A stretch of DNA of 64,000 bases from Psychroflexus aestuariivivens (GCF_004010055.1 NZ_RQVT01000056.1:1-64000); one strand, 5' to 3'. Shown: positions 1 through 8,685, numbered from the stretch's first letter. The notes: generated by a model from the sequence alone, not told the origin. Numbers and translations: made by a program.

Positions 1-1
1 G

Positions 2-2380
2 GGTCAAGTTATTGACTTAACGGGTGTTCAAATTGGTTATACTGACGGTTCTGGTTTAGGCGGCGGCGGTGATGCTGTCAATCTTTGGATTGGTAATCCT
101 TCATCTTCTCAACCAATTGCTTTGGGAACTTATCCAGACACGGACGCTAACGATGGGCAAACTTACGATTTAGAATTAGGTGAATTCAGTGCAGTTGGCA
201 ATATGAACGGTGCAGTAGCAACTATTGCCGGTGGTGGCGACAATGGCGATGTACCAAATATTGGTTCGCCTGGAAATGGCAATGCGGTGACTCAAATTTT
301 CCTTGATTTTAGTGAAAGTTATGTAAGCGTTCAAGAAGATGAAGGTCAAATTTCTGTTGAAGTTAGTTTGAATGAGGCGGCTTCAGAAGACATCACGTTC
401 GACGTTGAACTTTTAGACGGCGGTTCTGCTGAAAATGGAAACGAGTTCAACTTTAGTACACAAAACTTAAGTATTGCTGCAGGTCAAACTTCAACAACAT
501 TCACTGTAGATATTACAGACAATTCCAATGATACTGAAGATGTATTTTTTGTACTTCAACTTACCAATATTTTGAATGCGGAAATGGGCAGTACAAATTA
601 TCACGCCATTTATATTTTGGATGATGATAACCAAGCACCAACGGCTTCAGAAAATATTTTGGACATTAGCCTTTTGACAAGTCATTTGGTTGATGAAAAT
701 GGAACTGCAGAAATCACTGCTTTCGACGAAGACACGCAACGTCTTTTTGTGGTGAACAACACACACATTGAAATTGTAGATTTTTCAGATCCTGCCAACT
801 TAGTCAATTCAACAAATATAGATGTTACTCCTTATGGCGCAAGCGCACAAAGTGTTGCAATTAAGAACGGTTTGGTCGCTATTGCAGTGGCAAATTCAGT
901 AGAAACTGACAATGGTTTTGTGTTATTTACAGACACAGACGGCAACAATCCACAAACGGTTGAAGTCGGTGCTTTGCCTGATATGCTTACATTTACGCCA
1001 GACGGCACAAAGCTTTTGGTCGCTAATGAAGGCCAACCAAATGCAGATTATAGCATTGACCCAGAAGGAAGCGTTTCTGTAATAGATGTGACTGGCGGTT
1101 TAGACAATATCACCCAAACTGAAGTTCAAAATTTAGATTTTAATGCCTTCGATTCTGAACTCGCAACTTTGCTTGCCAATGATGTGAGAATTTTTGGTCC
1201 AAATGCAACTGTTTCTCAGGATTTAGAACCAGAATATATTGTAGTTAGTGAAAATTCTGAACGTGCTTATGTGAGTTTACAAGAAAACAACGCTTATGCC
1301 GTGGTTGATTTAGTAAATTCTGTTGTAGAATCTATTATTCCTTATGGTTTGAAAGATCATAGTTTAACTGAAAACAGCTTGGATGTTAATGATAATATAG
1401 ATTTTATTTTCGATGCCACTTGGCCAATCAAAGGCATGTATATGCCAGATGGAATTGCCACTTATATGGTAGATGGAACGACTTATATCGTTACGGCAAA
1501 TGAAGGTGATGCTCGTGAATACGACACTTACGAAGAAGAAGTGAATCTTGGAGATGCTGGATACGAACTTGATCCAAGCGTATTTACCAATGCTGAAATT
1601 TTAGCGATGGAATCCAACTTGGCAGCCATCAATATTTCCAATGCTTCTGGTGATTCTAATGATGATGGTTTGTTTGAAGAAATTCATGTTTACGGTGGGC
1701 GTTCATTCAGTATTTATGAAGCTGAAAGCGGAGTTCAAGTTTACGATAGCGGTAATGATTTTGAAAGAATCATCGCAGCAGATCCTGTATATTCTGAAAT
1801 TTTTAATGCCAGTAACTCCAACAATAATTACAAAAACCGTAGTGACAACAAAGGTGTTGAGCCAGAAGGTGTGATCGTTCAAGAAATCAATGATGCCATG
1901 TATGCATTTGTAATTTTGGAACGTGTTGGCGGCGTAATGGTTTACGATGTCACTAATCCAAACGCACCTCAGTTTATCGATTACAAAAACAATCGTGATG
2001 CTACAGAAGGCGGCGAAGAATCTGGCGACTTAGGTCCTGAAGGTATTCTTTATATTCCTGCAGATCAAAATGCTTTAGACATTGGTTTGCTAGTTATTTC
2101 CAATGAAGTGTCTGCAACGGTTTCTGTTTATGCCATCAATAATGATACTTTGGGTGTGAAATCTTTTAATCCTGACAATAATGAATTCACTTTTTATCCG
2201 AATCCAGTAAAATCAACTTTGCATCTTTCAGCGTCATCAGATTATTCTGTATATAATTTGAATGGTCAGTTGGTGAAATCTGTGAAAGATTCCTCTAATG
2301 TACAGGTTGAAGACTTGCAAGCAGGTATTTATATTTTGAAATCTGCAAGCGGTGAATCTTACAAATTTGTAAAACTATAG
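2..2380 (+). CDS. Calx-beta / choice-of-anchor I protein with T9SS sorting domain (5' end outside window)
   Basis: The frame is open back to base 2, so the first bases of the window are already coding and the start lies to the left; the first possible start inside (TTG at 122) is not the true one. The visible part begins with a lamin-tail-like stretch (GDAVNLWIGNP, then GDVPNIGSPGNGN), followed by a Calx-beta domain at about 300-640 bp (ISVEVSLNEAAS to FFVLQLTNI). Next comes a long choice-of-anchor I beta-propeller-like region (DISLLTSHLVDENGTAEI, then LVANEGQPNADY, TANEGDAREYD and GPEGILYIP). The last ~70 residues are a T9SS type A sorting domain (FYPNPVKSTLHL to YKFVKL). The protein is expected to be secreted or cell-surface attached. 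Choice-of-anchor I proteins are often annotated alkaline-phosphatase-like, but no enzyme function can be assigned from what is visible. Confidence 0.88.
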   Translation, partial: GQVIDLTGVQIGYTDGSGLGGGGDAVNLWIGNPSSSQPIALGTYPDTDANDGQTYDLELGEFSAVGNMNGAVATIAGGGDNGDVPNIGSPGNGNAVTQIFLDFSESYVSVQEDEGQISVEVSLNEAASEDITFDVELLDGGSAENGNEFNFSTQNLSIAAGQTSTTFTVDITDNSNDTEDVFFVLQLTNILNAEMGSTNYHAIYILDDDNQAPTASENILDISLLTSHLVDENGTAEITAFDEDTQRLFVVNNTHIEIVDFSDPANLVNSTNIDVTPYGASAQSVAIKNGLVAIAVANSVETDNGFVLFTDTDGNNPQTVEVGALPDMLTFTPDGTKLLVANEGQPNADYSIDPEGSVSVIDVTGGLDNITQTEVQNLDFNAFDSELATLLANDVRIFGPNATVSQDLEPEYIVVSENSERAYVSLQENNAYAVVDLVNSVVESIIPYGLKDHSLTENSLDVNDNIDFIFDATWPIKGMYMPDGIATYMVDGTTYIVTANEGDAREYDTYEEEVNLGDAGYELDPSVFTNAEILAMESNLAAINISNASGDSNDDGLFEEIHVYGGRSFSIYEAESGVQVYDSGNDFERIIAADPVYSEIFNASNSNNNYKNRSDNKGVEPEGVIVQEINDAMYAFVILERVGGVMVYDVTNPNAPQFIDYKNNRDATEGGEESGDLGPEGILYIPADQNALDIGLLVISNEVSATVSVYAINNDTLGVKSFNPDNNEFTFYPNPVKSTLHLSASSDYSVYNLNGQLVKSVKDSSNVQVEDLQAGIYILKSASGESYKFVKL

Positions 2381-2409
2381 AAAAACAAAAAAATTCATCC
2401 TTCTACTCT

Positions 2410-2445
2410 ACTCTCCTAAGGTTCTAAACTTTAGGAGAGTTTTTT
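2410..2445. terminator. Convergent intrinsic terminator
   Basis: A 10-bp perfect stem (2410-2419 with 2431-2440) around an 11-nt loop is followed by a T run on the plus strand. It serves the T9SS protein gene ending at 2380. The stop codon and last codons of the minus-strand DUF2809 gene lie inside the hairpin (its stop is at 2424-2426), so both transcripts share this element. Confidence 0.8.
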
Positions 2446-2843
2446 ATAAATTGACTTATCAATAAATAATCTATCCCAAAACCAAAAACAACGCCTATGC
2501 TATAGGCGACCAAGTCGCTCCACAAAAAGCCAAAACCCAAAATAAGTCCGCCCAAAAGCGTCTGACGAATCTCATTGATCCAATCTGCTTGATACAATTG
2601 ACTGATTTCAATTGCAAAAGAAAAACTAATTGCTAAAATCGCTGACTGAATAATCGCTAATCTTGGCCAAAACATTCTGAAACCAAAATAGACCATCAGT
2701 GCCCAAATGGCATCTCCCAAATACAAATTGACCTCCGTTGGAATCCCCAAATTCAAACGCCTAGACGCTAAACCAAATCCAATACTTAAGAGCATTAAAA
2801 AGGCATAAAACAAAGATTTAGGGAAGTGCTTAGGCTTAGTCAT
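2424..2843 (-). CDS. DUF2809-family membrane protein
   Basis: A 139-residue, strongly hydrophobic protein with about four membrane segments. It carries the DUF2809 pattern: FGLASRRL near residue 23, then NLYLGDAIWALMVYFGFRMF, and an EISQLYQADWINEIR stretch followed by a LLGGLILGFGFLWSDLVAY segment. Length matches the family. The role of DUF2809 proteins is unknown; they are inner-membrane proteins in many Bacteroidota. The gene stands alone, converging on the secreted protein gene at its left, and its 3' end is part of the shared terminator hairpin. Confidence 0.8.
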   Translation of the reverse strand: MTKPKHFPKSLFYAFLMLLSIGFGLASRRLNLGIPTEVNLYLGDAIWALMVYFGFRMFWPRLAIIQSAILAISFSFAIEISQLYQADWINEIRQTLLGGLILGFGFLWSDLVAYSIGVVFGFGIDYLLISQFIKNSPKV

Positions 2844-3202
2844 TAGTTTCTTAGTCTTTCATCTTTTCAAACTGAAAGTAATTAAAAAGTTTCAAAATAT
2901 TCCTTAGTATCTTATGAAAATTGAGAACAAATATGAATTTGAAACTTCGCTTCGAAACATTTTTTAGAAAATACCCAATCAAAAACTTTTAACTCCGGTT
3001 TTTGTGATCACAAGATAATTCATTACTGAATTATCTTTACTCCACTTAGTATTAGTCATGATGACGCGTATCATTCATGCTTGAATAATATTTTAACAGG
3101 TTAGTTATTTTCATGTTAAAACATCATATACTTAAACAATTACTATTCTTTTTAATAATTTTATATGAACAAATATTAATTTATACCAAAAAAATTAAAA
3201 TT
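2844..3202. other. 359-bp AT-rich intergenic region with two inverted repeats
   Basis: No convincing gene is present. It holds a perfect 12-bp palindrome TTGTGATCACAA (3002-3013). Overlapping its end is an 11-bp inverted repeat with a 4-nt loop (3012-3022 with 3027-3037). The palindrome has the TGTGA/TCACA half-sites of CRP/FNR-type regulators but without a spacer. The second hairpin has no T run and is not a clear terminator. A regulatory role is only inferred. Confidence 0.4.
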
Positions 3203-3607
3203 ATGGAATGGATAGAATTATTTGGAATTTTAATTACTGCAATTTTTATTGGCGCAATATTTTTTTATGGGTTTAAAGTAAGAGGTCCTTGGGGTTCTTT
3301 TTGGCCGTTTTTGTTAATTATTATAGGTGGAATTTGGCTTGCTTCAGCAATTTCTGAACCAGTGGGTCCAGTTTACTGGGAGGTTGCATGGTTCGATTTT
3401 CTTTTTATCGGACTCATATTTGCTTTTATTCTTGCAGCAACAACACCTTCTCGAATAGATCGGCAAAGATACAAAGAGTTCTATGCCAATCCTAAACCCG
3501 AAGAAGAACCAACAGATCCAGTAGGACCGGCAATTGCAGTCGGCATCTGGTTTTGGCTAATGATGCTTTTAATTGTTATCGCTATTTTAGTCGCCACTTT
3601 ATCTTAA
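3203..3607 (+). CDS. Small multi-pass membrane protein, unknown function
   Basis: I prefer the ATG at 3203 (134 residues, beginning MEWIELFGI) over an upstream in-frame ATG at 3113. The extra 30 residues are Lys/Ile-rich, low in complexity and would add an unusual second hydrophobic leader. The protein has three to four membrane segments: about residues 5-23, 30-48, 58-76 and a C-terminal one at 110-133. A soluble charged loop (RIDRQRYKEFY then PKPEEEPTDP) precedes the last segment. I do not recognise the family. A strong terminator follows at 3664, so it is probably a single-gene unit. Confidence 0.6.
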   Translation: MEWIELFGILITAIFIGAIFFYGFKVRGPWGSFWPFLLIIIGGIWLASAISEPVGPVYWEVAWFDFLFIGLIFAFILAATTPSRIDRQRYKEFYANPKPEEEPTDPVGPAIAVGIWFWLMMLLIVIAILVATLS

Positions 3608-3663
3608 ATTTTAGAGCAAATTAATTGATGATTGATTTTCTTTAGCGATATGAAAATTCAATA

Positions 3664-3697
3664 AAAAAGGCTTTACGTAGATTCGTAAGGCTTTTTT
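3664..3697 (+). terminator. Intrinsic terminator after the small membrane protein gene
   Basis: A 14-bp stem with two G-U wobbles (3664-3677 with 3684-3697) and a 6-nt loop, ending in a six-T run. The matching A run on the left means it could also stop transcription from the other side. Confidence 0.75.
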
Positions 3698-3818
3698 CTA
3701 TTTTCAAATTATTCCGATTTCATTTTAAAATTTAAGCATTGAAAACTAAGTTCTAAGAATTTTGTAAATTTTAGTAGTTCAATTATTAGTTTTAACTTTA
3801 ACTCAAAATAGTTTTTTT

Positions 3819-4277
3819 ATGCTAGACATTAACTGGAATGGTGAGTTACTGATACTCATGAATGTAGCAATTGCAGCGGTTTTGACCGGATTTATCGGAC
3901 TGGAAAGAGAAGTAAAAGATAAACCCGCCGGTTTTAGAACCAATATGATTGTTGGCGGGTCTTCAGCTTTAATTTTATCTTTAGGAAAAGTACTTGTTGA
4001 TAGTTATATCCAAAGCGGATTGCAGGATGTTATTCAGCCCGACCCCACCAGGATTATTGAAGCCATTATTTTAGGCATTAGTTTTATAGGTGCAGGAACC
4101 ATTCTAAAAGCCAATGATGAAAGCCGGGTGTATTATCTTACTACTGCAGCAACTGTTCTTTTCTCTGCTGGTATTGGCATTGCGGTTGCATTGGAACAAT
4201 ACGTGTTATCTGTTTCTGCGACTGTGTTATTACTTATCATCAACAGAGTGGCAAAAAGTATAAATAAGAAAGTTTGA
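3819..4277 (+). CDS. MgtC/SapB-family membrane protein
   Basis: 152 residues with four to five membrane segments and the family's conserved motifs. GLEREVKDKPAGFRTN is at about residues 27-42, followed by MIVGGSSALILSLG. GISFIGAGTILK is at about residues 87-98, and LTTAATVLFSAGIGIA follows. MgtC-type proteins are inner-membrane proteins linked to Mg2+ limitation and, in pathogens, to inhibition of the F1Fo ATP synthase. This copy has only the N-terminal membrane domain and no cytosolic C-terminal extension, as in SapB and many environmental homologues. It is flanked by unrelated single genes, so context does not sharpen the role. Confidence 0.85.
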   Translation: MLDINWNGELLILMNVAIAAVLTGFIGLEREVKDKPAGFRTNMIVGGSSALILSLGKVLVDSYIQSGLQDVIQPDPTRIIEAIILGISFIGAGTILKANDESRVYYLTTAATVLFSAGIGIAVALEQYVLSVSATVLLLIINRVAKSINKKV

Positions 4278-4471
4278 TTGGCAAGTAAGGGAAATAAGGA
4301 ACTGAGATTTCAAAACTCAGTTGAATCTTCAATATTTTCCATAATGTTATAATGTTTGGAGGTTAGCTAAAAATCGTTATTTTTAAAGTATAAAATCAGC
4401 AAGTCCTAAGATATAAATTCTTAACAAACATTACCTGATGATGACTAAATATTAATCAATAAAATTGAAAC

Positions 4472-4744
4472 ATGAGTTTCGGCGTTGTTCAATCAATGAT
4501 TATTTCACTTAGAAATAATTCCAGAAAAAAAGACTTGGTTCACTTTGAGCGGAAGAACTTTCCTACGAAGAGTTCAGAAGGGGAATTTGATAAATTATTA
4601 AAACGCAAAGCTTCGCCAGAAGAACTGAAAAGGATTAGGGCCAAAATCAAAAAACAACAAAGGAAGTTGTTGCTTATAACTATTATAATTTCAAGTTTTA
4701 TACTGCTTACTTTGATTTTAGGTTTAGTTTTATTTTTGGGTTAG
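4472..4744 (+). CDS. Small basic protein with C-terminal membrane anchor
   Basis: 90 residues. The N-terminal two thirds are highly basic and soluble (RNNSRKKDLVHFERK, then LLKRKASPEELKRIRAKIKKQQRK). They are followed by one hydrophobic segment at residues 66-88 that runs to the C terminus, so the protein is probably tail-anchored with its basic part in the cytoplasm. A second in-frame ATG lies eight codons in (4496). I keep the first because similar short flavobacterial proteins begin with an MSxGVVQxM-like stretch. Function is unknown. Confidence 0.55.
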   Translation: MSFGVVQSMIISLRNNSRKKDLVHFERKNFPTKSSEGEFDKLLKRKASPEELKRIRAKIKKQQRKLLLITIIISSFILLTLILGLVLFLG

Positions 4745-4880
4745 TCTATTTATGAAAAATACAAACATAATTTTTACTTTTCCTTTTATACTTCTTCTTT
4801 TCAATAAGTCTTAATTTAAGATTCTATAATTATTCCTTCTAAAATTCAAATATTTTTTCATGTTTACATAATTATAAATC

Positions 4881-4927
4881 TTTAAAAGATATATATATTG
4901 CAGTTTTAAAGATATATATCTTTTAAA
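4881..4927. repeat. AT-rich inverted repeat upstream of a lipoprotein gene
   Basis: A 16-bp perfect inverted repeat, 4881-4896 with 4912-4927, encloses a 15-nt loop. The right arm is itself part of a 16-bp self-complementary palindrome (AAAGATATATATCTTT, 4908-4923), so two alternative folds are possible. It ends 33 bp before the lipoprotein start at 4960. It lacks a G/C core and a clean T run, so I read it as a possible operator or cruciform rather than a terminator. Confidence 0.5.
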
Positions 4928-4959
4928 TTCAACTTAATTCAACCAAATCTCTAATATCC

Positions 4960-5652
4960 ATGAAATTCCTTTTGTCTCTCATTAGTTTAGTCGTTTTAAT
5001 GTCTTGCAGTTCTGCTTCAAATATTGTTTATCATTCAGAACTAAAAAAACGCGTCAAGGTGTTTGAAAATGAAGATTTTAGAGTCTATTATCCGAAATCT
5101 TGGGTAAGCTTCAACTCCATGACAGCTGGAGATTCAAGAGATAGTATATTCCGAGTAAGTCCTAAGAAAAAACTTTATGATTCTTACATTTATTTGGACA
5201 CAATTAATGGAGATCCTAAAACAGTCATAGGTAGCAAAGAAAGTGAAGTTAAACATGAGTCAGTAAAACATAAAATAACTGAACCGAATACGCAGCATTC
5301 TTTTGTTGAAGTTTATGTATTCAAAAATAAAAACACAACAATAGATGCAATATTGGAAGAAATAAAAAACAAAGCCCAACAAATTGATGAAATTGATTTG
5401 GAAGTGAACAAAGTCTCGGATTCGTTTTATATCACAGAATCCAGATACCAAGCGACAAACAGAGCAAATAATTTCAGTCTTGCAAGTTCACTTTACAAAA
5501 CTTATATACGAAGCACAGCTGAAGGAGAGGTTTACCAAATCACTTACAAAGCCAGTGAATATTATTTTACTGATAATGAAGAGGATGCCAACATGGCACT
5601 AAGAACATTCGAATTGAAGGATAAAAGTCCAGCGGTAACAAAGGTGCCCTAA
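4960..5652 (+). CDS. Predicted lipoprotein, unknown function
   Basis: 230 residues with a type II signal peptide (LVVLMSC, lipidated Cys16), so it should be anchored in the inner or outer membrane after export. The mature part begins with a short segment suggesting a PsbP/DUF-like fold (FENEDFRVYYPKSWVSF at about 35-50). This recalls the YP.gW opening of proteins that bind at membranes, but I cannot assign a family. The rest alternates strands and helices without known motifs. The upstream inverted repeat at 4881-4927 may regulate it. No terminator is clear downstream. Confidence 0.65.
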   Translation: MKFLLSLISLVVLMSCSSASNIVYHSELKKRVKVFENEDFRVYYPKSWVSFNSMTAGDSRDSIFRVSPKKKLYDSYIYLDTINGDPKTVIGSKESEVKHESVKHKITEPNTQHSFVEVYVFKNKNTTIDAILEEIKNKAQQIDEIDLEVNKVSDSFYITESRYQATNRANNFSLASSLYKTYIRSTAEGEVYQITYKASEYYFTDNEEDANMALRTFELKDKSPAVTKVP

Positions 5653-5948
5653 TTTTCAGTAACTTCAGTCGGTTTTCTCAATAATTAATATATATTCTGG
5701 TTTTCAAATTCCTTTGATTATCTTTTATTAAATTCAGGAAACGCTTCAGAATATTATTTTACAATATCAACGCAATCGTCTAATTTCTTTTTAAATAGCT
5801 GAACATAATTGCTCGGCTGTTTTTGTTTTAAAGCAAAACTGTTCAAAATTGAAAATACTTTTGAGTTTATTGATTTAATATTCAATATGAACATACAGCA
5901 CATTTTTATTTTAAAACTTGATGAAGCATACAAACAATTATCAAAAGA

Positions 5949-5968
5949 TTGTGATGGTAAAATCACAA
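5949..5968. promoter_or_regulatory. Candidate CRP/FNR-like operator upstream of the phospholipase gene
   Basis: Perfect 7-bp inverted half-sites TTGTGAT and ATCACAA are separated by 6 bp. The centre (5958.5) lies about 38-42 bp before the transcription start predicted from the -7 element at 5986-5993. No TTG -33 box is found there, so this site sits where a class II activator would bind. Identity of the regulator is inference. Confidence 0.4.
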
Positions 5969-5985
5969 GCTGCTTCAACTCTCTG

Positions 5986-5993
5986 TATTTTTG
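5986..5993 (+). promoter_or_regulatory. Bacteroidota -7 promoter element (TATTTTTG)
   Basis: Matches the TAnnTTTG consensus of the Bacteroidota primary sigma factor. It decides the start of the phospholipase gene: an in-frame TTG at 5991 lies inside this element, so translation must begin downstream, at the ATG at 6012. Confidence 0.55.
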
Positions 5994-6011
5994 CACTTTA
6001 TACTTTATTCA

Positions 6012-6899
6012 ATGAAACTAAACTACCTTTTTATTATTCTTTTTATAAGTTTTGCATCTCAGTCGCAATCATTTTTTGGAGAAGATGATGTCATTGAAAA
6101 AACCTTGTCAGAACGTTGGGAATTGGACGATGAGGATAAAAATGGAACTTTTAAACTTACCTTTTACAAGCCAATTTACGTTTTGCCAGCAAGATGGTCG
6201 AGCAATCCTAATGAACTTCCACAAAGTGCAAATCCTGACAATAGTTTTACTGAAACACAAAATTATAATAGTGTAGAAGCCAAATTCCAGTTAAGTTTTA
6301 AAACCAAATTAATACAATCCTTCCTTTTTGGATATGGCGATATATGGCTAGGATATACCCAATTGGCCAACTGGCAAGTCTATAATAATCCTATTTCAAG
6401 ACCATTTCGAGAATTGAATTATGAACCAGAGATTTTTGTTAATTTTCCTATGAAAGTTGATATCTTTGGTGTTGACCTGAGAATGGCAGGTTTCGGTTTC
6501 AATCATCAATCCAACGGGAGAGATTTACCAAGGTCAAGAAGTTGGAATAGAATTATGTTTCACGCCGCTTTCGAAAAAGATAACTTTCAAATGTATTTAA
6601 AACCCTGGATAAGGCTTGAGAGTTCAGACAAAGATGACAATCCAGGAATTAGCGACTACATCGGCAGACTAGAAGCCACTTTAATTTACAATTTAGGCAA
6701 GCACAGTATCAACCTAATCGGTAAAAACTCATTGGATTTCGATGAAAACAGAGGCAGTCTGGAACTTAATTATTTTTATTCAGTAAAATCAAATTTACGA
6801 CTTCACTTCCAAGCGTTTACAGGCTATGGTGAAACCCTCATCGACTACAATCATAATCAAACAACTTTAGGTATAGGCATATCTTTTATAGATTGGTAA
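6012..6899 (+). CDS. pldA: Outer-membrane phospholipase A (OMPLA family)
   Basis: 295 residues from the ATG at 6012, with a cleavable signal peptide (about residues 1-19, ending ASQSQS) and then a beta-barrel. The diagnostic active-site block is FNHQSNGRD followed by RSRSWNR. With this start the catalytic residues are His165, Ser167 and Asn179. The His-x-Ser spacing and the 12-residue Ser-to-Asn distance equal those of E. coli PldA (His142, Ser144, Asn156). The enzyme hydrolyses acyl chains of phospholipids that reach the outer leaflet and so keeps outer-membrane asymmetry; the family works as a Ca2+-dependent dimer. It is a single gene, possibly controlled by the palindrome at 5949-5968. Confidence 0.9.
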   Translation: MKLNYLFIILFISFASQSQSFFGEDDVIEKTLSERWELDDEDKNGTFKLTFYKPIYVLPARWSSNPNELPQSANPDNSFTETQNYNSVEAKFQLSFKTKLIQSFLFGYGDIWLGYTQLANWQVYNNPISRPFRELNYEPEIFVNFPMKVDIFGVDLRMAGFGFNHQSNGRDLPRSRSWNRIMFHAAFEKDNFQMYLKPWIRLESSDKDDNPGISDYIGRLEATLIYNLGKHSINLIGKNSLDFDENRGSLELNYFYSVKSNLRLHFQAFTGYGETLIDYNHNQTTLGIGISFIDW

Positions 6900-7022
6900 A
6901 ATCATGAATTAAAGTTAAAAAGTAGGTGTTTTTGAAATATAATCAGCAGTTAATCAATAGTTTGAGAAAGTATACTTTTAAAGAAAACGCGAAAGCTGTT
7001 CATCATATCATGATTAAATTTC

Positions 7023-7030
7023 TATATTTG
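7023..7030 (+). promoter_or_regulatory. Bacteroidota -7 promoter element (TATATTTG)
   Basis: Exact TAnnTTTG match 35 bp before the GH16 gene start. No TTG is found at the expected -33 distance, so the promoter may be weak or need an activator. Confidence 0.45.
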
Positions 7031-7065
7031 GATTCTTTTGAAAAAAATTAATATTAAAAAAGAAT

Positions 7066-8685
7066 ATGAGATCTATAATATTACAAAGCTTTTTATTTAT
7101 AATTGGATTTAGTGCATTTTCCCAAACATTAACAGATGATTTTGAAGGCAACTCTAGTATCAATAGTTGGTTTGCTGATGATTGTTTGTTAAATACCGAA
7201 AAAAATAATCCATACATCAATAGCAACAATCCTTCAGCTACAGTTTTAGAATATCAAGATAATGGCGGTGCTTATGCCAATATTGGCTTCAATTCTGAAA
7301 CCAATATTAATATTTCGGAAAATGCTGAGTTCTCCTTAAAAATTTATGTGCCCTCTGATGGAATTACGGGCAACCAAAACAATCAAATTTCCTTGAAACT
7401 GCAAAATGCAAACATCAACGAGCCTTGGTCTACCCAAAGTGAAGTCATTAAAAACTTAAGTTTGGATGAATGGCAGGAAGTAACTTTCAATTTTGTGAAC
7501 GACAATTATATTAATTTAGACCCAAACTCTCCTCCACCGTCAAGTAGAAGCGACTTCAATAGAGTGGTTTTGCAAATTAATGGCGAAAACAATACTGACG
7601 AAGTTTTAGCATTTATTGACGATTTTTATTTTGAAGGTGAAGAACAAGGTTCTGGTAATCCTGGCAATGACCCAGTTTATGACGAATTGGTTTGGTCAGA
7701 TGAATTTGACGAAGACGGCGCTCTTGACAATAGTAAATGGTTTCATCAAACAGAGATCCCAAATGGAAGTTCTTGGTTCAATGGTGAAGTTCAACATTAT
7801 ACCGATCGTTTGGAAAACACTTATGTTGAAGACGGCATCATGAATTTGGTGGCTAAAGCTGAAACTTTCACTGACCAAGGCGTCACAAAAAATTACACCT
7901 CAGCACGCTTGAATTCTAAATTCGCCTTCACTTACGGTCGAGTTGAAGTTCGTGCAAAACTACCAACTGGGGTTGGGACTTGGCCTGCGATTTGGATGTT
8001 GGGTAAAAACATCAGCGAAAATGGCGCATATTGGTACAATGAAGGTTTTGGCACAACTGGATGGCCAGCTTGTGGCGAAATAGATATTATGGAACATTGG
8101 GGAACCAATCAAAATTTTGTTCAAAGCGCAATGCACACTCCTTCTAGTTATGGCGGCACTATAAACCATGGAGGACAAGTTATTCCGACAGCTTCTACAG
8201 AATTTCACACGTATACTTTAGACTGGTATCCAGACAGAATGGTTTTTAGCGTCGATGGTGTTGAACATTACACATATCAACCAGAAGTCCAAGATGCTGC
8301 CACATGGCCATTTGACTCGGATCAATATTTATTGCTCAATACAGCAATCCAGCCAAGTATCTCAAACAACTTTACAGAAAGCACATTCGAAGTGGACTAC
8401 GTAAGAATTTATCAGGAAGATGGTTTAGGAACAGAAAATCAAATAGTCAAAACAGAGGTTCGTATCTATCCAAATCCAGCAAATACGCAAACCACTTTAG
8501 AAATACCTGAATCTGTAATTGGAAGTAAAGCTTCTATATTTACTGTGCAAGGACAGTTTATAGGAACTGAAGAACTCAAAAGCAGAACAAATTCCATAGA
8601 CATGTCAACTTGGGAATCTGGTGTTTATATTTTCAAAATTGAAGGTAAAAATACAAGTCAGTTTTTTAAAATTATTAAAAAATAA
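7066..8685 (+). CDS. Secreted GH16 beta-glucanase (laminarinase-like) with T9SS sorting domain
   Basis: 539 residues. A signal peptide (about 1-20, ending SAFSQ) is followed by a jelly-roll, carbohydrate-binding-like domain (about 22-192, ending AFIDDFYFEG) and a Gly/Asn-rich linker. The GH16 catalytic domain spans about 205-450. The GH16 signature GEIDIMEHWG gives catalytic Glu338, Asp340 and Glu343. VWSDEFDE, TSARLNSKFAFTYGRVEVRAK and WPAIWMLG are typical of laminarinases and other endo-beta-1,3-glucanases. The C terminus (IYPNPANTQTTL to FFKIIKK) is a T9SS type A domain. Likely substrate is laminarin or a similar beta-1,3-glucan. No SusC/SusD pair or other glycoside hydrolase is nearby, so it is not part of a visible utilisation locus. 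Confidence 0.9.
   Translation: MRSIILQSFLFIIGFSAFSQTLTDDFEGNSSINSWFADDCLLNTEKNNPYINSNNPSATVLEYQDNGGAYANIGFNSETNINISENAEFSLKIYVPSDGITGNQNNQISLKLQNANINEPWSTQSEVIKNLSLDEWQEVTFNFVNDNYINLDPNSPPPSSRSDFNRVVLQINGENNTDEVLAFIDDFYFEGEEQGSGNPGNDPVYDELVWSDEFDEDGALDNSKWFHQTEIPNGSSWFNGEVQHYTDRLENTYVEDGIMNLVAKAETFTDQGVTKNYTSARLNSKFAFTYGRVEVRAKLPTGVGTWPAIWMLGKNISENGAYWYNEGFGTTGWPACGEIDIMEHWGTNQNFVQSAMHTPSSYGGTINHGGQVIPTASTEFHTYTLDWYPDRMVFSVDGVEHYTYQPEVQDAATWPFDSDQYLLLNTAIQPSISNNFTESTFEVDYVRIYQEDGLGTENQIVKTEVRIYPNPANTQTTLEIPESVIGSKASIFTVQGQFIGTEELKSRTNSIDMSTWESGVYIFKIEGKNTSQFFKIIKK

Larger units (their letters stand above)
5653..6011. other. 359-bp intergenic region upstream of the phospholipase gene
   Basis: Two short reading frames here (plus 5809-6015, minus 5754-5996) overlap each other, have no recognisable features and look like chance openings. 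The functional content I can see is at the right end: a palindrome TTGTGAT-N6-ATCACAA (5949-5968) and a -7 element TATTTTTG (5986-5993). Confidence 0.5.

Noticed and set aside
122-2380. A complete gene starting at the TTG at 122.
   Set aside because: The frame is open to base 2 and the upstream codons continue the same protein, so the gene is cut by the window edge.
5754-6015. Two short overlapping reading frames on opposite strands (80 and 68 residues) before the phospholipase gene.
   Set aside because: They overlap each other and the promoter region, have no recognisable motif, signal or start context, and look like chance openings in AT-rich DNA.
7066-8685. A polysaccharide utilisation locus around the GH16 gene.
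   Set aside because: No susC/susD-like pair, sulfatase, other glycoside hydrolase or regulator lies nearby, and strong terminators isolate the gene.
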